Assembly: GCF_001445655.1 (NCBI RefSeq)
Contig: NZ_LNBE01000007.1
Span: forward strand, 35,030-99,029
Reading direction: 5' to 3'
Length of the DNA: 64,000 nucleotides
From: Streptomyces roseifaciens
GTDB lineage: Bacteria; Actinomycetota; Actinomycetes; Streptomycetales; Streptomycetaceae
Shown piece after piece: positions 8,778 to 17,019 of this stretch. Numbering within the stretch: position 1 is the first letter of the stretch; each line of letters opens with the position of its first letter. Both the position numbers and the translations under genes were made by a program. The notes under the pieces are model-generated. The model did not search any database. It was not told the DNA's origin and saw nothing but the letters and a program-made list of their open reading frames with translations.

Positions 8778-9065
8778 GTGAGTAGCCAGAAGTACGCGTC
8801 GCTCCGTTACACCGCCCTGCGATTCGCCCTGCTCATCGGCTGCTTCGCCCTCGTCTACGTGCTCTGCTACGCGCACGTCATCCCGCTGGGCGTGGGCAGT
8901 TCGAACCTCATGTGGATGGTGCTGCTGTCGCTGATCCTGTCGGCGCCGCTGAGCTGGGTGCTGCTGCGCAAGCAGCGCGACGCGATGTCCGTGCAGATCG
9001 TCGAGCGCGTGGACCGGGCGAAGGACCGCATCAACTCCAACGCCGCTCAGGAGGACGGGGCGTGA
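8778..9065 (+). CDS. DUF4229 small membrane protein
   Basis: A 95-residue protein with two transmembrane helices: about residues 12-32 (ALRFALLIGCFALVYVLCY) and 42-62 (NLMWMVLLSLILSAPLSWVLL). A charged C-terminal helix follows (VERVDRAKDRINSN). GTG at 8778 has AAGG eight bases upstream; an alternative TTG start at 8724 would add 18 residues but lacks a ribosome site. The family is common beside mqnE in Streptomyces as I recall, and its function is unknown. The gene end lies in a weak 14-bp duplication (9054-9081). Confidence 0.85.
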   Translation: MSSQKYASLRYTALRFALLIGCFALVYVLCYAHVIPLGVGSSNLMWMVLLSLILSAPLSWVLLRKQRDAMSVQIVERVDRAKDRINSNAAQEDGA

Positions 9066-9104
9066 CCGACGAGGTGTAACCCTCGTCACGTTTGCCCGAT
9101 TTTT

Positions 9105-9154
9105 CGCCGATGCCCCGGCGTGGAGCTTCCCGCTCCACGCCGGGGCATCCGGCG
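9105..9154. terminator. Strong hairpin terminator after the DUF4229 gene
   Basis: A perfect 17-bp stem: GATGCCCCGGCGTGGAG (9109-9125) pairs with CTCCACGCCGGGGCATC (9133-9149) over a 7-nt loop, extended by CGCC/GGCG past a one-base bulge. It separates the mqnE/DUF4229 unit from the leader peptide and symporter. Confidence 0.88.
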
Positions 9155-9233
9155 TTTCGGGGGCGTACGGGTGCCCCGCGTACCCAAAGAAGACCTTTGG
9201 GCTCCTCAAAGTCCGAGTGTTAACGTATTGGAC

Positions 9234-9338
9234 ATGAAGACAGCAGCAGCGCACCAGTTCCCCACGGGCCCCGTGCTCGTGGCGCGCCTGCACGTCGATC
9301 TTTGCCGCTGTGTCTCCGCGGCCTGTTGTCGCCGCTGA
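9234..9338 (+). CDS. Cys-rich leader peptide of the symporter gene
   Basis: A 34-residue ORF ending HVDLCRCVSAACCRR, with four cysteines in nine residues. The VARLHVDLCR block matches the actinobacterial putative leader peptides usually found before sulfur and cysteine genes. The ATG lies directly after TTAACGTATTGGAC with no ribosome-binding site, suggesting leaderless translation. It ends 90 bp before the symporter start. Likely role: ribosome stalling at Cys codons when cysteinyl-tRNA is short, changing downstream RNA folding. Family placement is from memory of the consensus; the regulatory role is inferred. Confidence 0.8.
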   Translation: MKTAAAHQFPTGPVLVARLHVDLCRCVSAACCRR

Positions 9339-9406
9339 CGCCATGTCCACCGCGGCCGGAGATCCTGCGCAAACGGATTTCCCCGGCGCCTCACGCCCTT
9401 TTTCTT
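9313..9406 (+). promoter_or_regulatory. Possible cysteine attenuator
   Basis: TCTCCGCGGCC (9313-9323, over the Cys codons) can pair with GGCCGGAGA (9354-9362) with a two-base bulge. Further on, GGCG (9385-9388) and CGCC (9394-9397) form a short hairpin followed by CTTTTTCTT, the only clear T-run in this area. This layout resembles an anti-terminator/terminator pair, but the terminator stem is short. Confidence 0.4.
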
Positions 9407-9428
9407 CCGTCTGTAACCGGAGCTTCCG

Positions 9429-10760
9429 TTGTCATCGACACCCCCGTCCCCCACGGCGTCCCTGCGCGGGCGCATACCCAACGTCCCGTTCTGGGCCCAG
9501 ATCCTGCTCGGTCTCGTCCTCGGCGCCCTGCTCGGCTGGGCCGCCAAGAGCGGTGACATCTCCTGGCTGTCCACCACGCTGGGCAAGATCGGCGACATCT
9601 TCGTCCAGCTGCTGATGCTGGTGATCGCGCCGCTGGTGTTCTTCGCGATCCTGGTGTCGATCACCAACCTGCGGAACGTCTCCAACGCCGCCCGGCTGGC
9701 CACCCGCACCCTGATGTGGTTCATGATCACGTCGCTGATCGCGGTCGTCATCGGCCTCGGCATCGGCCTGCTCACGGACCCGGGCGCGGGCACCGGCCTG
9801 ACCGCCGCCGACGGCGCCGAGCCCAAGAAGCACGGCTCCTGGATCGACTTCCTCACCGGGATCGTCCCGACCGACATCGTCACGCCCTTCACCGAGCTCA
9901 AGGTCCTGCAGATCGTCTTCATGGCCGTGGTCGTGGGCATCGCGATCCTGAAGGTCGGCGAGAAGGCGCAGCCGGTCCTCACCCTCAGCCACTCCGTGCT
10001 GGAGCTGCTGCAGAAGGCCCTGTGGTGGGTCATCAAGCTCGCCCCGCTGGGCACGCTCGGCCTGGTCGGCACGGCCATCTCCACGTACGGCTGGAACCTG
10101 CTGAGCAAGTACGCGACGTTCACCGCGGACATCTACGTGGGCTGCGCCATCGTGATGTTCGGCGTGTACCCGCTGCTGCTGGCCGGCGTCGCCAAGGTCA
10201 ACCCGCTGCAGTTCTTCAAGGGCGCCTGGCCGGCCATCCAGCTGGCCTTCGTCTCCCGCTCCTCGGTCGGCACGATGCCGCTGACGCAGAAGGTCACCGA
10301 GCGGCTCGGCGTGCCCAAGGAGTACGCGTCCTTCGCGGTGCCGTTCGGCTCGACGACCAAGATGGACGGCTGCGCCTCGATCTACCCGGCCATCGCCGCG
10401 ATCTTCGTCGCGCAGGTCTTCGACGTGCCGCTGGAGGTCAAGGACTACATCCTGATCGCCTTCGTCTCGGTGATCGGCTCTGCCGCGACCGCCGGCCTGA
10501 CCGGCGCCACGGTGATGCTGACCCTGACGCTGTCGACGCTGGGGCTGCCGATGGCGGGCGTGGGCCTGCTGCTGGCGATCGACCCGATCGTGGACATGAT
10601 GCGCACCGCCACGAACGTTGCAGGTCAGTCGGTCGTGCCGATCCTGGTGGCCTCCCGGGAGGGGATCCTGGACCGCGCGGCGTACGCGACGGCCGACGGT
10701 TCCCGTCTGGAGGACGGCGAGTCCCGCGTGGACGCGCAGCCCCAGCCCGTGGCCGCCTGA
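9429..10760 (+). CDS. Dicarboxylate/amino acid:cation symporter (DAACS family)
   Basis: A 443-residue sodium- or proton-coupled transporter. Sequence features include PFWAQILLGLVLGALLGW near residue 20, the serine-rich re-entrant loop region AFVSRSSVGTMPLT (near 270-285; the family SSS motif is read here as SRSS), the FAVPFGSTTKMDG region, and DPIVDMMRTATNVAGQ near residue 385, matching the DxxxDxxRTxxNVxGD substrate/cation motif with Q replacing the last Asp. The TTG start has GGAG six bases upstream. The Cys-rich leader suggests a cystine or sulfur-compound substrate (TcyP-like) rather than a dicarboxylate. Its stop codon lies in a 23-bp tandem repeat. Confidence 0.9.
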   Translation: MSSTPPSPTASLRGRIPNVPFWAQILLGLVLGALLGWAAKSGDISWLSTTLGKIGDIFVQLLMLVIAPLVFFAILVSITNLRNVSNAARLATRTLMWFMITSLIAVVIGLGIGLLTDPGAGTGLTAADGAEPKKHGSWIDFLTGIVPTDIVTPFTELKVLQIVFMAVVVGIAILKVGEKAQPVLTLSHSVLELLQKALWWVIKLAPLGTLGLVGTAISTYGWNLLSKYATFTADIYVGCAIVMFGVYPLLLAGVAKVNPLQFFKGAWPAIQLAFVSRSSVGTMPLTQKVTERLGVPKEYASFAVPFGSTTKMDGCASIYPAIAAIFVAQVFDVPLEVKDYILIAFVSVIGSAATAGLTGATVMLTLTLSTLGLPMAGVGLLLAIDPIVDMMRTATNVAGQSVVPILVASREGILDRAAYATADGSRLEDGESRVDAQPQPVAA

Positions 10761-10812
10761 CGGTCCGGTTCCCGGCTGCCTGACGGGGCCGGTCCACGCC
10801 GCCTGACGGGAT
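10752..10812. repeat. Imperfect 23-bp tandem repeat spanning the symporter stop codon
   Basis: Copies begin at 10752 (GCCGCCTGACGG...), 10775 (GCTGCCTGACGG...) and 10798 (GCCGCCTGACGG...). The TGA of the first copy is the stop codon of the symporter gene. Confidence 0.75.
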
Positions 10813-10875
10813 CTTGACTGACCCGTCCGTAGGGAGTGGACCGAACGGCCCTACCCCGCATCCCTCCACCCCGTA

Positions 10876-10895
10876 ACATTACCTGCCGGTAACGT
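10876..10895. promoter_or_regulatory. Operator-like inverted repeat before the TetR gene
   Basis: ACATTACCTGCCGGTAACGT: half sites ACATTACC and GGTAACGT match in seven of eight positions about a 4-bp centre. It lies 24 bp ahead of the TetR start, the usual place for autoregulation. A related site precedes the acyl-CoA ligase at 12514. Confidence 0.65.
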
Positions 10896-10919
10896 GACGG
10901 GGGCGGAGGGATGTTTGTC

Positions 10920-11609
10920 GTGAATGCTGCACAGACCGACGTACTTCAGGCCCAGGGGAAGCCGAAGGGCAGGACGAAGCGCATGCCGCGGGAGGTGCGC
11001 GAGCGCCAGATGCTCGACGCCGCCGTGGCCGTGTTCGCGCGCCGGGGGTACCGGGCCGCGTCGATGGACGAGATAGCCGAGCTGGCCGGGGCGTCCAAGC
11101 CCCTGGTCTACCTCTACCTGCACTCGAAGGAAGACCTCTTCAGCGCCTGCATCCGGCGCGAGGCGGAGGCGCTCATCGCGGCCGTCCAGGCGGCGGTGGA
11201 CCCGGGAGCCCCGGCCGACCGGCGGCTGTGGAACGGGCTGCGCGGGTTCTTCGCGCACACCGCCGCGCACCCCGACGGCTGGGCGGTGCTGCACTGCCAG
11301 GCGCGCACCCACGGGGAGCCCTTCGCGCTGGAGGTGGCCGCGCTGCGGCAGCGGCTCGTGGACGTCGTCACCCGGCTGATCACGGAGACGGCCGAGGCCG
11401 GCGGCTGCACCGAGCCGCTGCCCGAGGTCGAGGTCGCGGGCCTCGCCCACGCCCTGGTGGGTGCGGCCGAGTCGCTCGCGGGGTGGTCCAACGAGCGTGA
11501 CGGCACCGGCTCCTGCGAGCGGCAGACGGCGGAGACGCTCATGAACTTCGCCTGGACGGGGCTGGAGAATCTGAGGAACGGGCGGCGCTGGGCGCCCGCC
11601 CGTTCCTGA
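10920..11609 (+). CDS. TetR/AcrR family transcriptional regulator
   Basis: A 229-residue regulator. The helix-turn-helix lies near residues 20-65: REVRERQMLDAAVAVFARRG, then MDEIAELAGASKPLVYLYLHSKEDLF. The remaining roughly 160 residues form the ligand-binding helical domain with no recognised ligand signature. The GTG at 10920 is preferred because GGAGGG is nine bases upstream; the ATG at 10911 would abut the ribosome site. It likely represses itself through the inverted repeat at 10876-10895. The similar operator upstream of the fatty acyl-CoA ligase gene hints that lipid metabolism is its target. Confidence 0.92.
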   Translation: MNAAQTDVLQAQGKPKGRTKRMPREVRERQMLDAAVAVFARRGYRAASMDEIAELAGASKPLVYLYLHSKEDLFSACIRREAEALIAAVQAAVDPGAPADRRLWNGLRGFFAHTAAHPDGWAVLHCQARTHGEPFALEVAALRQRLVDVVTRLITETAEAGGCTEPLPEVEVAGLAHALVGAAESLAGWSNERDGTGSCERQTAETLMNFAWTGLENLRNGRRWAPARS

Positions 11610-11645
11610 CGCCGGCGGAGTCCGGGTGCGGGGCCTGCGGCCCGC

Positions 11646-12368
11646 TCAGCGCTGCACGCCCTTGCGGCGGCGCGCGGTGAGCACCCCGGCCCCGCCGAGG
11701 ACGCCCGCCGCCGCCAGCGCGCCGCCGATGAGGGCGGGGTCGGTGTCCGGGCGCTCCTGGGGCGCCTCGCCGGCGGCGACGCCGCCCTTGGGGGGCGTTT
11801 TGCCGGTGGCGTCGCCGGTCTTCCCGTGGTCGGCGGTCTTCTTCGCGGTCTTCTCCGCGGCCTTCCCGGTGTTCCCGGTGTTCCCGGCGGCGGTGTCGCG
11901 GGCGGCCTCGCCGTTCCTGCTCTTGACGGTGGTCTGGGTGATCAGGCCGGTCTTCCGGTCGAGGGTCACCTTCAGGCCGCCGTCGAGGGTGACGGAGGGG
12001 GCGGAGGCGGTGAGCGTGGCGAAGACGAAGCCGTCCGGGCCGGTGACGACGGCCTTGTAGGAGCCGTCGCCGAGCTTGGTGATGACGGCGTACTTGCCGT
12101 CCTTCAGCTGCACGGTGCGCCGTGAGCCGCCGGTGTCGCCCTTCCGGGCGTCCTGCTTCGTGTCGTTGCCGGTGTCCCTGGCGGTCTCCTCGGCGGTGTC
12201 CTGTCCGGTGTCCGGCCGGGACGGCGCCCCGGAGGTCGCGCCCGGCGTGCCGGCGGTGCCGCCGCCGTCCGCGGCGAGCGCCGCGGTGGGCACGGCGACC
12301 GTGCCGGCGAGCACGGCGGTGGCTATGGCGGTACGGAGTGCGGTGCGGGTGCTTCGCGTGGTGTTCAT
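11646..12368 (-). CDS. Secreted, C-terminally membrane-anchored hypothetical protein
   Basis: A 240-residue protein with an N-terminal signal (RTALRTAIATAVLAGTVAVP, then TAALAADGGG near residue 35), a Gly/Thr/Asp-rich linker and a central block of beta pattern (VQLKDGKYAVITKLGDGSYK, then VTLDGGLKVTLDRKTGLITQ). Near residue 150-200 is a low-complexity stretch of TGNTGKAAEKTAKKT type. The C-terminal hydrophobic segment is PALIGGALAAAGVLGGAGVL, then TARRRKG. The tail resembles a sortase-like anchor without a visible LPxTG/LAxTG motif. No function is assigned. The start could be 33 bp further upstream. Confidence 0.7.
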   Translation of the reverse strand: MNTTRSTRTALRTAIATAVLAGTVAVPTAALAADGGGTAGTPGATSGAPSRPDTGQDTAEETARDTGNDTKQDARKGDTGGSRRTVQLKDGKYAVITKLGDGSYKAVVTGPDGFVFATLTASAPSVTLDGGLKVTLDRKTGLITQTTVKSRNGEAARDTAAGNTGNTGKAAEKTAKKTADHGKTGDATGKTPPKGGVAAGEAPQERPDTDPALIGGALAAAGVLGGAGVLTARRRKGVQR

Positions 12369-12489
12369 GGCCACGACGCTAAAACGGGCGCAACGGGGCA
12401 CGTATCGGCAAAACGGGCAGACGGCGGGTGGCCGTAAGGACTAGCGGCGGTCTGGAGGGAGCGGCTCCCGAGGCGTAGATTGCCGCCAT

Positions 12490-12503
12490 TTACCGCCCAG
12501 TAG
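12490..12503. promoter_or_regulatory. Second TetR-type operator, before acyl-CoA ligase
   Basis: TTACCGCCCAGTAG, immediately before the GGAG ribosome site. Its complement matches the TetR-gene operator core in 10 of 14 positions, suggesting shared control. Confidence 0.4.
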
Positions 12504-12513
12504 GGAGCCGCAC

Positions 12514-14397
12514 GTGTCCGTACCGCACAGCGTCGCCCCACCCCGCGTCACCTTCGTCGAGGGAGTCGTCCGCGAGGCGTCCCTCCCGCCGCTCGTCCCG
12601 CCCGTCTCCCGGGGGTCCCTCGGCGACCTGCCCTTCGACAACGCCGCCGAGGCCCCCGCCGACCCCGTCCTCAGCCGCAAGCAGCCCGACGGCACCTGGC
12701 GCGACGTCAGCGCCGCCACCTTCGCGGCCGAGGTGCTCGCCACCGCCAAGGGCCTGATCGCCCACGGGCTGCGGCCCGGCGACCGGCTCGCCATCATGGC
12801 CCGCACCCGCTACGAGTGGACGCTCCTGGACTTCGCCGCCTGGGCCGCCGGGCTGGTCACCGTCCCCGTCTACCCCACCTCCTCCGCCGCGCAGGTCCGC
12901 TGGATCCTGCACGACTCCGGGGCCGCCGCCTGCGTCGTCGAGGGGCCGGAGCAGGCGCGGCTCGTGGCGGCCGAGCGCAGTGCCCTCCCGGGCCTCGCCC
13001 ACCTGTGGGAGTTCGACGCGGGCGCCGTTCCCCGCCTGATGGCCGCGGGCCGCGGCCTGCCCGGGACGGCCGTCACCGAGGCCCGCGCCACCCGCGGCCC
13101 CGACGACATCGCGACCCTCATCTACACCTCGGGTACCACCGGCCGGCCCAAGGGCTGTGTCCTCACCCACGCCAACTTCTTCACCGAAGTCGACAATTCC
13201 ACCGAGCTGCTGCACCCCCTCTTCAAGGCCGCCGGCAAGGCGCCCGCCGCCACGCTCCTCTTCCTCCCCCTCTCGCACGTCTTCGGCCGGACCGTCGCCG
13301 TCGGCTGTATGCGAGCCCGCGTCCGCGTGGGCCACGCCCCCTCCCTGCGCACCGAGGACCTGCTCGCGGACCTCGCCGGCTTCCGGCCCACCTTCCTGCT
13401 CGTGATCCCCTACGTGCTGGAGAAGGTCTACAACACCGGCCGGGCGACCGCCGAGAAGCTGGGCCGCGCCGCCTCCTTCGACCGCGCCGCCCGCGTCGCC
13501 CGGCGCTGGGGCGAGGCGGAGGCGGCCCGCCGGCACGGCACCGGCCCGGGTCCCGGCCCGGCGCTGCGCGCGGCCCGCGCCCTGTACGACCCGCTGGTCT
13601 ACCGCCGGATCCGCGCCGCCCTGGGCGGCGAGGTGCGCTACGTGCTCAGCGGCGGTTCCCCGCTCGGCGAGCGCCTCGCGGCCTTCTGCACGGGCGCGGG
13701 CATCGAGGTGTTCGAGGGCTACGGCCTCACCGAGACCACGGCCGCCGCCACCGTCACCCCGCCGCACCGTCCCCGCCTCGGCACGGTCGGCTGGCCGCTG
13801 CCCGGCGGCGCCGTGCGGATCGCGGAGGACGGCGAGGTGCTGCTGCGCGGCGGGCACGTCTTCGCCGGCTACTGGGACGGCGAGCTGGGGAAGGCGGTGC
13901 CCGCGGCGCCGGGGGAGTGGTTCCCCACCGGCGACTTGGGGGCGCTCGACGCGGACGGCTACCTCACCATCACCGGCCGGAAGAAGGAGCTGCTCGTCAC
14001 CTCCGGGGGCAAGAACGTCGCGCCCGCGCCGCTGGAGGACCGGCTGCGCGCGCATCCCCTGGTCGGCCAGTGCATGGTCGTCGGCGACAACCGCCCCTGC
14101 ATCACCGCCCTCCTCACCCTGGAGGCCGACGGTATCGCCCACTGGTGCCGCATGCACGGCAAGGAGGGCCTGCCGCCGGAGGAGCTGGTGCGGGACGGCG
14201 AGCTCCTGGCCGAGCTGCAGACGGCGGTGGATGACGCGAACGCCCTGGTCTCGCGGGCGGAATCGATTCGCCGCTTCGCCGTCCTGCCCGTGGACTTCAC
14301 GGAGGAGGCCGGCCACCTCACGCCGTCCATGAAGCTCAAGCGGGAGGTCATCGCCCGGGACTTCGCGGAGGAGGTGGAGCGGCTGTACGAGCGCTGA
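12514..14397 (+). CDS. Long-chain fatty acid--CoA ligase (AMP-forming)
   Basis: A 627-residue FadD-type ligase that activates fatty acids with ATP and CoA. The AMP-binding P-loop YTSGTTGRPKG is near residues 204-214. Other family motifs are GYGLTETTAAATV near 405, the GDLGALDADGYLTITGRKKE hinge region, and the catalytic-lysine area TPSMKLKRE at the C-terminus. The GTG start has GGAG seven bases upstream. It shares overall design with the second ligase at 17020, with a secreted lipase and an AraC regulator between them. This suggests a lipid uptake and use group. Regulation by the TetR protein is inferred from the operator-like site. Confidence 0.93.
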   Translation: MSVPHSVAPPRVTFVEGVVREASLPPLVPPVSRGSLGDLPFDNAAEAPADPVLSRKQPDGTWRDVSAATFAAEVLATAKGLIAHGLRPGDRLAIMARTRYEWTLLDFAAWAAGLVTVPVYPTSSAAQVRWILHDSGAAACVVEGPEQARLVAAERSALPGLAHLWEFDAGAVPRLMAAGRGLPGTAVTEARATRGPDDIATLIYTSGTTGRPKGCVLTHANFFTEVDNSTELLHPLFKAAGKAPAATLLFLPLSHVFGRTVAVGCMRARVRVGHAPSLRTEDLLADLAGFRPTFLLVIPYVLEKVYNTGRATAEKLGRAASFDRAARVARRWGEAEAARRHGTGPGPGPALRAARALYDPLVYRRIRAALGGEVRYVLSGGSPLGERLAAFCTGAGIEVFEGYGLTETTAAATVTPPHRPRLGTVGWPLPGGAVRIAEDGEVLLRGGHVFAGYWDGELGKAVPAAPGEWFPTGDLGALDADGYLTITGRKKELLVTSGGKNVAPAPLEDRLRAHPLVGQCMVVGDNRPCITALLTLEADGIAHWCRMHGKEGLPPEELVRDGELLAELQTAVDDANALVSRAESIRRFAVLPVDFTEEAGHLTPSMKLKREVIARDFAEEVERLYER

Positions 14398-14430
14398 ACC
14401 GGGGGCCGCCCGGTCCAGCGCCCGACGCGA

Positions 14431-15597
14431 TCAGCAGTTGCCCGCCGCGGACCTGCCGGCGAACCGGTCGGCGAGCCAGTTCGCCGCCGGGACGGACTCC
14501 GCGATCACGCCCACGACGTGCTCGGCCAGCGGCAGCGACTTCCACTGCACGGCTGCCCTCTTCGTGCACCAGGCGGCGCGCAGCTGCTGGGCGCCCTTGT
14601 AGGGGATGAGCTCGTCGAGGGTGCCGTGGTAGAGGTAGACGGGCCGGTCGGGGGCGCGGGTGCCGAGGTCGGATGAGTGCAGCATGCGCTGCCAGTCCGG
14701 CTCGTGCAGCGGGTTCCTGACCGTCACGTCCGAGATCCGCTTGAACAGGCCCGCGGCGGCGTTCGCGACCACGCAGTGCTTCTTGAGGAAGTCGACGTGC
14801 CGCCTGCCCTTGTCGTTGAGGTAGGAGCCGAGGCGCAGCTCGGGGAAGGCCGCGTCCTGCCCGATCGCGCCCATGAGGACCAGGCCGCCGCCGATGCCGC
14901 CGTCGTTGTACTCGGCGACCTCGACGAGGTCGGCGGGGACGCCGCCCGCGGCCGTGCCCTTGAGGTTCAGCTCGGGGGCGTACGACGCGTGCAGCTCGGC
15001 GGCCCAGCCGGCGGCCTGGCCGCCCTGCGAGTAGCCCATGATGCCGACCGGCGAGCTCTCGGCCAGCCCGGCCTCCGGCAGCCGCAGGGCGGCGCGGGCC
15101 GCGTCGAGGACGGCGTGGCCCTCGGCCCGGCCGACGGTGTACGTGTGGTCGCCGGGCGTCCCGAGGCCCTCGTAGTCGGTGACGGCCACCGCCCAGCCGC
15201 GCAGCGTGAGCTGCTGGATCAGGTTCGCCTCCACCGTCGTCCCGTACGGGAAGCCGGCCGACGGGGCGCAGTGGTCGGCGAGCCCGATCGTCCCCACGGC
15301 GTACGTCACGAGCGGGCGCGGCCCCTTTCTGCCGTCCTGGGGGACGATCACCGTCCCGGAGACGACGTTGGGGGCGCCCTTGGCCGTGGTGGAGCGGTAG
15401 GTGACGTGCCAGGCCTTGGTGCCGGTGGGCTGGCCGGGCAGCGGGTGAAAGGACGTCGGCGCGGAGGTGACGACGTCACCCGGCGCGGTGGCGGGCACGG
15501 GCCCGGCGGCGCCCGCCGTGCCCGCGAGGCCCAGTGAGACGGCCAGCGCGGCGACGGCGGCCCAGGCCTTCGTACGCAGGTGCCTACGCAAGTGCAT
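14431..15597 (-). CDS. Secreted lipase/esterase, alpha/beta hydrolase (LIP-type)
   Basis: A 388-residue exported hydrolase. The signal peptide spans about residues 1-30 (LRTKAWAAVAALAVSLGLAG, then TAGAAG). The nucleophile elbow GYSQGGQAAGW is present near residue 185. An acid within LYHGTLDELIPY and a histidine in LPLAEHVVGV fit the Ser-Asp-His triad of the secretory lipase family, with C-terminal CTKRAAVQW. GGGAG is six bases ahead of the ATG. It lies between two acyl-CoA ligases, so released fatty acids may feed them. Tributyrin versus long-chain preference cannot be told. Confidence 0.88.
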   Translation of the reverse strand: MHLRRHLRTKAWAAVAALAVSLGLAGTAGAAGPVPATAPGDVVTSAPTSFHPLPGQPTGTKAWHVTYRSTTAKGAPNVVSGTVIVPQDGRKGPRPLVTYAVGTIGLADHCAPSAGFPYGTTVEANLIQQLTLRGWAVAVTDYEGLGTPGDHTYTVGRAEGHAVLDAARAALRLPEAGLAESSPVGIMGYSQGGQAAGWAAELHASYAPELNLKGTAAGGVPADLVEVAEYNDGGIGGGLVLMGAIGQDAAFPELRLGSYLNDKGRRHVDFLKKHCVVANAAAGLFKRISDVTVRNPLHEPDWQRMLHSSDLGTRAPDRPVYLYHGTLDELIPYKGAQQLRAAWCTKRAAVQWKSLPLAEHVVGVIAESVPAANWLADRFAGRSAAGNC

Positions 15598-15737
15598 GCG
15601 GCTCTCCCGACAGTGCAGTGGTGAGGGGTCACTCATGTCTCGTCGCGGATCCCCTCCGCGAAACTCCCCGGGGACGGCGGGAGTCGGGGAGACCGTAGTG
15701 ACTGACGGGTAGGAAAGAAGCTGACCGGAAAGCTCAG

Positions 15738-15787
15738 CTTTGCTGACCCCGTTCACGGTCGGCCTTGCTGACCCCGTTCGCGCCCGC
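15738..15787. repeat. 25-bp imperfect tandem duplication spanning the AraC-gene stop codon
   Basis: TTGCTGACCCCGTTC occurs exactly at 15740-15754 and 15765-15779, within a 25-bp unit. The AraC-type gene's TGA (15753-15755, minus strand) lies in the first copy. Confidence 0.8.
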
Positions 15788-16811
15788 CCCGGAGCCGGTA
15801 CGCCCCCGGCGTGGTGCCCGTCCAGCGGCGGAACGCGCGGTGGAAGGCCGTGTCCTCCGAGAAGCCCAGCCGCGCCGATAGCTCCGCGATCGGCTCCCGC
15901 CCCTCCGCCAGCCCGGCCACCGCCGCCTCCCGCAGCACCTGGTCGCGCAGCCGCCGGTAGGACGTGCCCTCCTCCTGCAGCCGCCGCCGCAGCGTCGCCG
16001 GGCTGACCGCGAGCCGCGCGGCGAGCTGCGCCACCTCCGGCAGCCGGGCCGCCCGGCGCTGCGGGGCCGCCGCCTCCCGCAGGGCCCGCGCCAGGGCGTG
16101 CCGCACCTGCTCGGCGACCGTCGTGCCGTACTCGCGGCGGCTGAGCAGCCCGGCGGGCGCGCGCCGCAGCAGCTCCGCCAGGCCGGCCTCGTCCCGGACG
16201 ACGGGCGCGGCCAGCCAGCGCGGGTCGAACCCGGCGCGGGTGCGCGGCGCGCCGCAGCGGACCGGGCAGCCGAACAGCAGGCCGTACTCGCCCGCGTACG
16301 GCGGCGCCGGGTGTGCGAACTCCGCCCAGCGCAGGGGGATCCTGCGGCCGATCAGCCAGCTCGCCACGCGGTGCCAGACCAGCACCAGGCACTCGGCGAC
16401 GAAGGGGGCCTCGGCGAGCGCCCGCAGATCGGTGCGCACGGCGAACGCGGCGTCGGGGCCGGTGCGTTCGACGGCGAGGTCGGGGCCGCCGGGGAAGAGG
16501 CCGTAGAAGCGGGTGGCGCGGCGCAGGGCCGTGCCGAGGTCGGGGCAGCCGATGCTCGCGTGGCACATCATCGCGAACGTGCCGGGCCGGCTGGGCTCGG
16601 GCCCCAGGCCCAGGAACTCGTCGCGGGTGGCCTGCCGGACGGCGGTGACCAGGCGGGTGAACTGCTCGGGCGACACGCGCGCGTGCGCGTCGCCGAGGAG
16701 CAGCGGGGGGATGCGGGCGCTCTGCAGGAGCGGCACGGTCTCGATGCCGAGTCGCCGCGGGCCGGTGAGGGTGGCGCGTACGTGATGCACGGTGATCGTG
16801 CGACTCGTCAT
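15753..16811 (-). CDS. AraC-family regulator with Arabinose_bd-like N-terminal domain
   Basis: A 352-residue regulator. Residues 20-200 resemble the PF12625 ligand domain of OruR/ArgR-type AraC proteins (RLGIETVPLLQSARIPPLLL, TMGCPDLGTALRRATRFYGL-type block). The C-terminal 100 residues form the double helix-turn-helix with VAQLAARLAVSPATLRRRLQ and the signature RLGFSEDTAFHRAFRRWTGT. It is divergent from the acyl-CoA ligase at 17020 and upstream of the lipase in the same direction, so both are plausible targets. A perfect inverted repeat (16882-16900) lies in the divergent spacer. Confidence 0.9.
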   Translation of the reverse strand: MTSRTITVHHVRATLTGPRRLGIETVPLLQSARIPPLLLGDAHARVSPEQFTRLVTAVRQATRDEFLGLGPEPSRPGTFAMMCHASIGCPDLGTALRRATRFYGLFPGGPDLAVERTGPDAAFAVRTDLRALAEAPFVAECLVLVWHRVASWLIGRRIPLRWAEFAHPAPPYAGEYGLLFGCPVRCGAPRTRAGFDPRWLAAPVVRDEAGLAELLRRAPAGLLSRREYGTTVAEQVRHALARALREAAAPQRRAARLPEVAQLAARLAVSPATLRRRLQEEGTSYRRLRDQVLREAAVAGLAEGREPIAELSARLGFSEDTAFHRAFRRWTGTTPGAYRLRGGRERGQQGRP

Positions 16812-16881
16812 ACGGATGACGGTAACTCCGTTGAGCGCCGGGGTCAGTGGGGCCGACCGTTCCGGTCATCCCCTGCGCGGG

Positions 16882-16900
16882 CGAACGTCCCTAACGTTCG
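16882..16900. promoter_or_regulatory. Perfect inverted repeat between the AraC gene and the second acyl-CoA ligase
   Basis: CGAACGT (16882-16888), five-base centre, ACGTTCG (16894-16900). It is 71 bp from the AraC-gene start and 119 bp from the ligase start. Possible regulator site or shared promoter element; it may belong to another regulator, because AraC sites are usually direct repeats. Confidence 0.5.
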
Positions 16901-17019
16901 GGAAGGCCCCGGCACGGGGCGCGCTCGCACGCGGGTGCGCCCGTACGCGGATGCGCTCCTACGCGGGGCCCGGGTGGTCCGGCGGTGCCGAGCAGGGATC
17001 AGCCACCAGGGAGGAAGCG

